Both the position numbers and the translations under genes were made by a program. From an uncultured Bacilli bacterium (GTDB lineage Bacteria > Bacillota_I > Bacilli_A > RF39 > UBA660): a stretch of DNA of 11,039 nt. This document shows positions 5,050-11,039 of this stretch, piece after piece. The first letter of the stretch is position 1. Every line of letters starts with the position of its first letter. A model generated the notes under the pieces. The model ran no database searches. It was given only the letters and a program-made list of their open reading frames with translations, and was not told where the DNA came from. Location: positions 1 to 11,039 of the forward strand of contig CANRPB010000041.1 in the NCBI GenBank assembly GCA_947632415.1, read 5' to 3'.

Positions 5050-7117
5050 CGACAAAATAAGTTTAACACTATTAATATACAACATCATTATTTTAGCACT
5101 AAGCATTGGATACTTTAGCTACTCACTACTACTACTAAAAAAAATAGAAACAATACTCAGAATAGGAATACTAATATTTTTCATCCTTCTCTCAATAATG
5201 TTTACCATATCCATAATAAAAAACACCTTTAAACGAAAAAAAATAAAAATACTCATAATCACCCTATTCGCAACCCTATTCGCAACCGGAATAATCATCA
5301 TCGGCTACAACATAAACAAAATATACAGCGCCATTGCCAATATAAGCGCAACATCACAAACATACTCAGCAAGCATCATCACCCTAAAAACAAGCAACAT
5401 AGAAACAATAGAAGACATAAAAAACGAAAAAATAGGAATACTTAACGACACCGAAAGCATCGACGGATACCAAATACCACACGAAATAATAGAAGAAAAC
5501 AAACTACAAAACGAACTCGTTGAATACTCAAATTACCTAGACATGATAAATGACCTACTAGACGAAAAAATAAACGCAATTTTTCTACCAACAAACTACT
5601 CAATACTATTCGCAAACATCGAAGGCCTAGAAACACTAGGAGAAAAAACAAAAATAATATACACAAAAGACAAAAACGTTAAAGTACAAACAACACTAAA
5701 CACCAAAAACCTAGACGAACCATTTACAATTTTACTAATGGGTGTCGACTCAGAAAAAGAACAAATAAAAGGAAGCTCATTCAACGGAGACTCACTCGTT
5801 CTAATAACATTTAATCCCAAAACACTAAACGCCACCATGTTAAGCATACCAAGAGACACATACACACCAATATCATGCTTCGCCGGCCAAAGAAAAAACA
5901 AAATAACACACGCAGCATGGTACGGAGAAACATGCATGATGAAAACAATAGAAAACATGTTTGACATACCAATCGACTACTACATAAAAATAAACTTCAA
6001 AGGCGTTGTTAATATAGTAGATGCCCTAGGAGGAGTCGACGTCGACGTACCATATAGTTTCTGCGAAAGCAACAGTAATAGACAATTTGGAAAAAATACC
6101 ATCTACGTCAAAAAAGGACAACAAACACTAAACGGAGAACAAGCCCTCGCCCTAGCAAGAAACAGACACACATGGCCTCAATACTGTAGCAAAGAATGGA
6201 CAAACTATAACAGCAACGACTTCGTCCGTGGTCAAAACCAACAACTAGTAATACAAGCCATGCTAAACAAACTAAAAAACATCAACTCCGTAGACACCTT
6301 CTACGAAATGCTAAACAGCATCAGCGAAAGTATGGAAACAAACATGTCAACCGAAAACATACTATCATTTTACAACATAGCCAAAGACATACTAATCAAA
6401 AACACAAGCAATACAACCGACCTATCAAGTCTAATCGGCTTTGAAAGACTATACCTAAGCGGTTACGATCAAACAATCGTTGACTATGATAGTATCAACA
6501 ACACTGGCTCTAAACTAGCACTATACAACTTTGTACCATATCAAGGAAGCATAAACGACATAAGCGAAGCCATGAAAATAAACTTAGGAATAAAAAATCA
6601 AACAATAACAAAAGAATACAACTTCGACATAAACACACCATACGAAGAAACAATAATAGGCAAAAAAACATACAACGAAAAAGGAATATCAATACTACCA
6701 TCATTTATAGGTAGAAACGTTATAGAAGCCCAAAGTTACTGTAGTACAAGAGGAATAGCGCTCACAATCGAAAAAATAAAAACAAGCACAGAAAACCTAG
6801 ACAATCAAGTAGCAAAACAAAGTCTTCCAAGTGGTATGGACGTAGAATTCGTAAGCAAAAGCAAAGGAATAACACTAAGCGTCTACGAATACGAAAAACC
6901 AAAACAACAAGAACAAAATACAACTACAGAACCAACCATCCCCGGTACACCAAATGACACACAAACAAAACCAAACGACAACCAAAAAGACAACGAAAAA
7001 AACGATGACTCAGAAGACAACCAAAAAACAGACAACAACCAAAACAATAACAACCAAGAACCAACCACACCACAAGTACCAGGTATTCCCACACAACCAA
7101 CCGAAGAAACCGAATAA
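5033..7117 (+). CDS. LytR-CpsA-Psr (LCP) family protein with extra sensor-like and PASTA domains
   Basis: The LCP family moves lipid-linked glycopolymers onto peptidoglycan outside the cell. The ATG follows AAGGAGG at 5 nt. Layout of the 694 aa: three membrane helices (about 10-35, 42-62, 71-92); an extracytoplasmic alpha/beta segment (about 112-217, with KIGILNDTESIDGY and INAIFLPTNYS) resembling a solute-binding fold; the LCP domain (about 228-415); a linker; one PASTA-like domain (about 554-619, PSFIGRNVIEAQSYC ... SLPSGMDVEF); and a 75-residue Asn/Gln/Thr/Asp/Pro-rich tail. LCP motifs visible are GDSLVLITF (D253), SIPRDTY (R274), GGVDVDVP (333-340), ALARNRH (R376) and a terminal VRGQNQQ (R399), so the domain should be active. 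As last gene of the operon it probably anchors the polymer made by the preceding ligase/polymerase. The solute-binding resemblance is my inference. Confidence 0.9.
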   Translation: MKKLTNDKISLTLLIYNIIILALSIGYFSYSLLLLKKIETILRIGILIFFILLSIMFTISIIKNTFKRKKIKILIITLFATLFATGIIIIGYNINKIYSAIANISATSQTYSASIITLKTSNIETIEDIKNEKIGILNDTESIDGYQIPHEIIEENKLQNELVEYSNYLDMINDLLDEKINAIFLPTNYSILFANIEGLETLGEKTKIIYTKDKNVKVQTTLNTKNLDEPFTILLMGVDSEKEQIKGSSFNGDSLVLITFNPKTLNATMLSIPRDTYTPISCFAGQRKNKITHAAWYGETCMMKTIENMFDIPIDYYIKINFKGVVNIVDALGGVDVDVPYSFCESNSNRQFGKNTIYVKKGQQTLNGEQALALARNRHTWPQYCSKEWTNYNSNDFVRGQNQQLVIQAMLNKLKNINSVDTFYEMLNSISESMETNMSTENILSFYNIAKDILIKNTSNTTDLSSLIGFERLYLSGYDQTIVDYDSINNTGSKLALYNFVPYQGSINDISEAMKINLGIKNQTITKEYNFDINTPYEETIIGKKTYNEKGISILPSFIGRNVIEAQSYCSTRGIALTIEKIKTSTENLDNQVAKQSLPSGMDVEFVSKSKGITLSVYEYEKPKQQEQNTTTEPTIPGTPNDTQTKPNDNQKDNEKNDDSEDNQKTDNNQNNNNQEPTTPQVPGIPTQPTEETE

Positions 7118-7141
7118 AAAAAGAGAACAATCTCTTTTTTT
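7116..7141. terminator. Bidirectional terminator between convergent genes
   Basis: An 11-bp stem (A-tract plus GAGA pairing with TCTC plus T-tract) closes an ACAA loop at 7127-7130. It begins at the LCP stop codon and ends 10 nt from the stop of the convergent minus-strand gene. A and T tracts on both sides let it work in both directions. Confidence 0.85.
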
Positions 7142-7151
7142 ATTATACCCT

Positions 7152-7796
7152 CTAATTAATCGTATCTATCCTTGCAATCTCTAATCTATCGTTATTATGA
7201 ATTAACACAAGCGACACCTTCTTAGGATAACCTAAATCCTTTTCATAACTAATCTCCATAGTTAAAAAATAAGCAGAACTATCAACTTCATTACCATATT
7301 TAAACTTATCATTACTAACATCAACCATCTCTACCCTTTTAACAACCGGCAAATTCTGCTTTCTATCACCATAAACATTACTTTCAATAAACTTATAAAC
7401 AGTATCAACCGCACCAGACTCAAAATCACCACGATAATCACTATAAACAAACTGAGTACCACCCACATCACTCTTCATAACTTTACTATTTAAATCATAA
7501 AAATCAGCCAAAAACAACTTTCCAATTATAACAGCATACTCCTCCTCACTATAATCATCATTCTGTAAAAGCTCCTTCAAAGAAAAAAACAACTCATTAT
7601 AATACTTAGTCTCATTATCATTAAGTTGATAACCAAAACTATCAATCGAATCAATAACCTCAACCTGAGTAGCAGAACCATTATTCGTCTTCTTCTTAAA
7701 AAATTTAGGCACCAACACCAAACAAACAATAACTATTATAAAAATAATAACAACAATTAAACTTTTTTTAACCTTCCTTTTTTTCTTTTTAACCAT
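7152..7796 (-). CDS. Hypothetical single-pass membrane protein, 214 aa
   Basis: Function not recognised. The N-terminus is very basic (MVKKKKRKVKK) and followed by one hydrophobic helix (about 12-30), then KFFKKK. The topology is therefore most likely a signal anchor with the remaining ~180 residues outside. That domain is acidic and Tyr-rich, with a helical part (about 60-105, including YYNELFFSLKELL and EEYAVIIGKLFLADFYDL) and a beta-rich C-terminal half, ending in a LEIARIDTIN strand. No catalytic motif or Cys is present in the outer part. GGAGG (7807-7803) is 6 nt from the ATG. It starts 2 nt after the stop of the LTA-synthase-like gene, so the two are cotranscribed and translationally coupled. 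An accessory role for that enzyme or its polymer is a context-based guess. Confidence 0.78.
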   Translation of the reverse strand: MVKKKKRKVKKSLIVVIIFIIVIVCLVLVPKFFKKKTNNGSATQVEVIDSIDSFGYQLNDNETKYYNELFFSLKELLQNDDYSEEEYAVIIGKLFLADFYDLNSKVMKSDVGGTQFVYSDYRGDFESGAVDTVYKFIESNVYGDRKQNLPVVKRVEMVDVSNDKFKYGNEVDSSAYFLTMEISYEKDLGYPKKVSLVLIHNNDRLEIARIDTIN

Positions 7797-7798
7797 AA

Positions 7799-9817
7799 CT
7801 ATCCTCCATTTTTAATCAAATTCATCTGATCATTAACACTCTTAATCAAATCATAAACAATAATAGAATTAGAAATAGAAATTCTCTCATCAGCAATTAA
7901 ATTACGTTTACTTATATAATCAACACTAATTAAATAATCAGAATCCAAAAGCAAAGCCTCTTCCCTTTGATTATTATAATACATCTCATCAGTAATCCAA
8001 TTACCATCAGGAAAAACAACAACATTATCCTTAACACTAAACAAATCATGACCCAAAGCATACTTATTATAAACACCAAACATATTTCCAAGTGTAGGCA
8101 TTGCATCAATCATACCACCAACTTTAGAAACCTTCAACTTAAACGACTTATCCTTAGTCCAAATTATAAAAGGAACCTTTCTATTAACCTCATACTCATA
8201 ATCAGTAACAACATGATAATCAGGATCATCACTATCAAGAACATGACCAGTCTTAAAATCATAATTATAATAATATTCATACTCAGACTTCTTAATTTTA
8301 GCATCATGATCACCATAAATAACAACAACCGTATTATCAAGCAAATGCTCACGATCCAAATCCTTAATTAACTGTCCAATAGCCTCATCAGCATAATGAA
8401 CCGACTTAAAATAATTTCCAAGAACAGTACCTTCCAAATAATCATAAGACTTAGTAACAACCTCACCACTATCTAAAACCTCATCATACTTATAAGTAAC
8501 ATCCAAATCACTATAATCACCAATATAAGAAAAAGGTGTATGATTAGTCAACATAATCATCGTTCCATACCAATTATCATGATTTTTATCTATATCCTTC
8601 AAATAAGAAATAGACTGCTTAAAAAACGACTTATCCGACAACCCAAGACCAATTGTTTCATCAATATTATAAGCATCAGTATAACAATAAAACTTATCAT
8701 AACCAAACGACTGATGAAGCAAATTACGATTCCAAAAAGAACAATTATTACCATGCATACTAAAAACATAATAACCCTTTTCCTTAAACAACTTCTGTAT
8801 CGTAGTATAGTCCCTATCCCAATAATTAATCGCAACAGTACCACTAGTTGCAGGCAACAAAGACGTAGCAAACGTAAACTCACTATCACTACTAGTACCA
8901 ACACTCTCCTCAGCATAAAAATTATTAAAATATATTCCATCACTAGCCAACTTATTCAAATTAGGAGTCAAACTAACACCATTAATACTAGTATCCATAA
9001 CAAAATTCTGAACACTCTCAGCATGAATAACCAAAACATTCTTACCCTCAAAAATATTAGAATACTCATTATTAGATGCCACATAACTATTATCCTCATA
9101 ATACTCCCTAAACATCTTAGCATTCTTATCATAACCAAACATACTATTAATAGTAGGCGTCAAACTAGCAAAAAGATCACTAAACTGATAAGTATAAATA
9201 CCATACCTCATTACAATATACTCCCTATTCCACTGTTTAAAAATCCTTCCAATATCAGTAGAACTCAAAGTACAAGCAAAAACCACAAAAAAGGAAATAC
9301 CCAAAAAAACAGCATTTCTAAAACCCTTAACCGTTCTAGAAAAATTATCATAATAATTAGCCCTCTTAAGTTTAATATGAACTAAAACTATAAAAAGAAT
9401 TTGCCACAAATAACAAAAATCCTTAATTTCCATCACATTTTCAACAATCGCATCACCAACATCAACAATTAAAAAAGAAGTAGCAAAAAGAGAAATAGAA
9501 GAATAAGACAAATAATTAGTATAATACATCGAATTAATAATACAAATAACAGAAAAAAGAATCGACCACACTAAATAATACAAAAACCTCTTCTTTGGCT
9601 TAACAAGAAAGCCAAAAGCACCAATCAAAATAACAATACCAGCATCAGCAATAATAGGCCTAACATCAAAAAAATTCTTAACTGTCAATCCCCTAAGTAA
9701 CAAACCATTAATAACCGAAGCCAAAACAAAACTCAAAAACAAAACATTCTTCTTACAATAATCCTTAAAACTAAAATTAACTATTTTACTCTTTAATTTC
9801 AAAAAAAACTTTCTCAA
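7799..9817 (-). CDS. LTA synthase family phosphoglycerol transferase (membrane sulfatase fold)
   Basis: LtaS-type enzymes transfer glycerol-phosphate from phosphatidylglycerol to a growing lipoteichoic acid outside the membrane. The 672-aa length and layout match: five or six N-terminal membrane helices (about 24-185), a linker, then an extracellular alkaline-phosphatase/sulfatase domain (about 257-600). Residues matching the LtaS active site are all present: metal ligand E267 (IHAESVQNF), nucleophile T308 (VGTSSDSEF), W362 and R364 (FWNRN), H426 (LTNHTPF), D503 and H504 (YGDHD). PTLGNMFG (574-581) is another family landmark. The start is a TTG at 9817, supported by GAGGTGG 4 nt upstream; no nearby ATG fits. 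A strong promoter lies just upstream. The partner at 7152-7796 follows after 2 nt. It could instead make a related polyol-phosphate decoration; the product cannot be fixed from sequence. Confidence 0.92.
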   Translation of the reverse strand: MRKFFLKLKSKIVNFSFKDYCKKNVLFLSFVLASVINGLLLRGLTVKNFFDVRPIIADAGIVILIGAFGFLVKPKKRFLYYLVWSILFSVICIINSMYYTNYLSYSSISLFATSFLIVDVGDAIVENVMEIKDFCYLWQILFIVLVHIKLKRANYYDNFSRTVKGFRNAVFLGISFFVVFACTLSSTDIGRIFKQWNREYIVMRYGIYTYQFSDLFASLTPTINSMFGYDKNAKMFREYYEDNSYVASNNEYSNIFEGKNVLVIHAESVQNFVMDTSINGVSLTPNLNKLASDGIYFNNFYAEESVGTSSDSEFTFATSLLPATSGTVAINYWDRDYTTIQKLFKEKGYYVFSMHGNNCSFWNRNLLHQSFGYDKFYCYTDAYNIDETIGLGLSDKSFFKQSISYLKDIDKNHDNWYGTMIMLTNHTPFSYIGDYSDLDVTYKYDEVLDSGEVVTKSYDYLEGTVLGNYFKSVHYADEAIGQLIKDLDREHLLDNTVVVIYGDHDAKIKKSEYEYYYNYDFKTGHVLDSDDPDYHVVTDYEYEVNRKVPFIIWTKDKSFKLKVSKVGGMIDAMPTLGNMFGVYNKYALGHDLFSVKDNVVVFPDGNWITDEMYYNNQREEALLLDSDYLISVDYISKRNLIADERISISNSIIVYDLIKSVNDQMNLIKNGG

Positions 9818-9841
9818 AATACCACCTCAATAGCTAGTACA

Positions 9842-9870
9842 AGTATATCACTTTTTAAACACTTTTTCAA
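9842..9870 (-). promoter_or_regulatory. Promoter of the LTA-synthase-like operon
   Basis: TTGAAA (9870-9865), a 17-nt spacer and TATACT (9847-9842) on the minus strand form a near-consensus vegetative promoter. The leader is short (about 20 nt), leaving no room for a riboswitch. Confidence 0.75.
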
Positions 9871-9891
9871 ATATAGAAAAACCTGACAAAA

Positions 9892-9915
9892 ACATTAACT
9901 TTTACATTAACTTTT
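9892..9915. repeat. Two tandem copies of a 12-bp repeat
   Basis: ACATTAACTTTT occurs twice in direct succession, between the pilin-like gene's stop and the LTA-synthase promoter. It could be a regulator half-site pair or simple slippage. Confidence 0.35.
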
Positions 9916-9950
9916 TATCAAGTTTTAATCTTAAAACAAATCTTTAATTA

Positions 9951-11039
9951 TTAAGAAATAATATTAGACTTAGAAACGGTTATTACTGGGCGGACGCCGC
10001 GGCGGGCGTTATTCACATAAACATTGGTCAAGGTGCCACTGTAGCCCACAGACCACGCATTAGACGAAACACCGTCGCGGGCCGTACTTGTCCAATATCC
10101 ATATGCATTAACAGTACTAGTATTTTGACTACAACCGCGACTTTCACATTCTGTTAGATTATTATACAACCATGCATAATTACTTAGATTGGATGCATTA
10201 GCCACTTGTGTTTGCCACTTTCCATTGGTATCACTGGTACTATATGCTCCGTCTAAATAAAAAAATTCATTTGATGCATTCCAATCAGACTTTCTTACTA
10301 TAGCTGCCACTTCTTCCGCACTTATTAATTTTGCTTTGTAATTTTTGTAATCAATCGTATATCCATTTGTACCTTCAGTATTAGTAGCTGCTGTGTATTT
10401 ATCTGTTCTATTACTTATGCCAGTCCAATTTTCTGTATCAGTTTTTAATGCGGTTAATGCGGTTAATGGGCCTTTATAATTACATCCTGTCTTTGTTCCA
10501 TCACTTGCTGTACAACTATCATAACCTTCGGTTGGAGCTGTTCCATTTGAATATGTTATTCCTAACTCTGTTGCTTTTCCATTAGTTGCATCATAATCGG
10601 TTTGGGATGCCCAAGCTATTTCATTTGATGTATTATGATCTAGTATCATTGTATATTCATTATCTGATACATCATATACATACCATTTCATACATCCTTC
10701 TTTTTTATCTGTACCTGAATTACTATTATATTCTTCCTTTGTACAACTTGTACTTTGTCCTTCTTCTGGTTTTGGATTCAAGTATACTTCTATTCCACTA
10801 CATTTTCCTTTTTCCGTTGAGTATACTTCTCCTCCTATCATTGTTACTTTATAGTCACCTATGGTTAGACATGCAGCCTCTACTGAGCCTTCATCTAGAA
10901 CTACACTTCCTCCTTCTGGAGCCTTTCCTGTAAATGGAATAGTTGTTGGTGTAGGATTAGATCCATTTAGTAATTCACCATTACTATTTAGATTAAAAAA
11001 TCCATCTAAATCTTTCTCTCCTATTTTTGTTAGTTCTGA
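9951..11039 (-). CDS. Pilin-like surface protein with C-terminal C-type-lectin/FGE-like domain, 5' end cut by window edge
   Basis: The frame is open to the right edge: 66 codons precede the first in-frame ATG at 10841 without a stop, so that ATG is not the start. About 362 residues are visible. The front part contains FTGKAPEGGSVVLDEG and AACLTIGDYKVT, a pattern I associate with large Bacillota pilin-like proteins (inference; the prepilin signal would lie off-window). At least nine Cys residues, several in close pairs (TECESRGC), suggest extracellular disulfides. The end (LISAEEV...YWTSTARDG...AWSVGYSG...RRGVRPVITV) matches the formylglycine-enzyme-like C-type-lectin fold used by variable binding proteins. 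The last ~110 bp are sharply GC-rich and could be a DGR variable region. Codon and strand composition differ from the neighbouring minus-strand genes. Ligand unknown; adhesion is likely. Confidence 0.8.
   Translation of the reverse strand, partial: SELTKIGEKDLDGFFNLNSNGELLNGSNPTPTTIPFTGKAPEGGSVVLDEGSVEAACLTIGDYKVTMIGGEVYSTEKGKCSGIEVYLNPKPEEGQSTSCTKEEYNSNSGTDKKEGCMKWYVYDVSDNEYTMILDHNTSNEIAWASQTDYDATNGKATELGITYSNGTAPTEGYDSCTASDGTKTGCNYKGPLTALTALKTDTENWTGISNRTDKYTAATNTEGTNGYTIDYKNYKAKLISAEEVAAIVRKSDWNASNEFFYLDGAYSTSDTNGKWQTQVANASNLSNYAWLYNNLTECESRGCSQNTSTVNAYGYWTSTARDGVSSNAWSVGYSGTLTNVYVNNARRGVRPVITVSKSNIIS
9986..10095 (-). other. Candidate DGR variable region in the pilin-like gene
   Basis: The final ~110 bp before the conserved C-terminal codons change abruptly from AT-rich to GC-rich. 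They encode TARDGVSSNAWSVGYSG through NNARRGVRPV. Many positions expected to be AAC-like in a template read GCC, CGC, GAC, GGC or TAC, which adenine mutagenesis could produce. The last 21 bases (10008-9988) contain one A/T base only, like the GC-rich end that primes mutagenic homing. No template repeat or reverse transcriptase is visible, so this stays a candidate. Confidence 0.4.

Noticed and set aside
6954..7184. Plus-strand open frame overlapping the end of the LCP gene
   Set aside because: It is a +1-frame shadow of the repetitive Asn/Gln/Thr tail and runs through the terminator.
8540..9385. 281-codon plus-strand open frame
   Set aside because: It lies wholly antisense to the LTA-synthase-like gene, whose active-site residues are intact. 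The translation is low-complexity Ile/Thr/Asn/Lys, as expected from the A/C-rich strand.
9909..9924. Terminator for the pilin-like gene
   Set aside because: AACTT/AAGTT is only a 5-bp AT-rich stem without a following T-run, too weak to call.
10586..10933. 115-codon plus-strand open frame
   Set aside because: It is antisense to the pilin-like gene and is a Leu/Tyr/His-rich shadow of its A-rich coding strand.
1..11039. Mycoplasma-type code with TGA as Trp
   Set aside because: TGG is used for Trp, and TGA codons end ysxC and the 323-814 gene at the expected lengths.

Overview
The window looks like a chromosomal segment of a very AT-rich, Gram-positive-type (monoderm) Bacillota, probably one of the uncultured gut Bacilli related to Mollicutes and Erysipelotrichales (RF39-like). 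That placement is inference from an LTA-synthase-like enzyme, an LCP ligase, type IV-type prepilins and strong low-GC Shine-Dalgarno sites. The code is the standard bacterial one: TGG encodes Trp, and TGA ends two genes (at 865 and 323).

Left block (1-1891, minus strand). Two prepilin-like genes flank the ribosome-assembly GTPase ysxC and an unrecognised 163-residue gene. Both prepilin genes share a 21-bp promoter/leader sequence.

Middle non-coding block (1892-3248). A roughly 900-bp array of degenerate repeats ends at a tRNA-Cys(GCA) gene. One repeat unit is intact and looks like a type I toxin-antitoxin locus: a plus-strand promoter, a 27-residue hydrophobic peptide with a strong Shine-Dalgarno, a convergent antisense promoter, and mRNA ends that can pair with each other over long range. 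One neighbouring unit keeps only the antisense-RNA half. The others are decayed.

Surface-polymer block (3249-9817). A plus-strand operon encodes a hexapeptide acetyltransferase, an O-antigen ligase/polymerase-like membrane protein and an unusual LCP protein with extra domains. The genes overlap by about 17 nt. This set fits decoration, polymerisation or ligation, and wall attachment of a surface glycopolymer. A bidirectional terminator separates it from a convergent minus-strand pair: an LTA-synthase-family phosphoglycerol transferase and a single-pass membrane protein 2 nt downstream.

Right edge (9951-11039, minus strand). This is the C-terminal part of a Cys-rich, pilin-like surface protein. 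It ends in a C-type-lectin/FGE-like domain whose last ~110 bp are abruptly GC-rich and resemble the variable region of a diversity-generating retroelement (DGR) target. No reverse transcriptase or template repeat is visible in the window.

The plus strand is strongly A/C-rich through the surface-polymer block whichever way the genes point, so protein composition there follows strand. The right-edge pilin-like gene does not follow this pattern.
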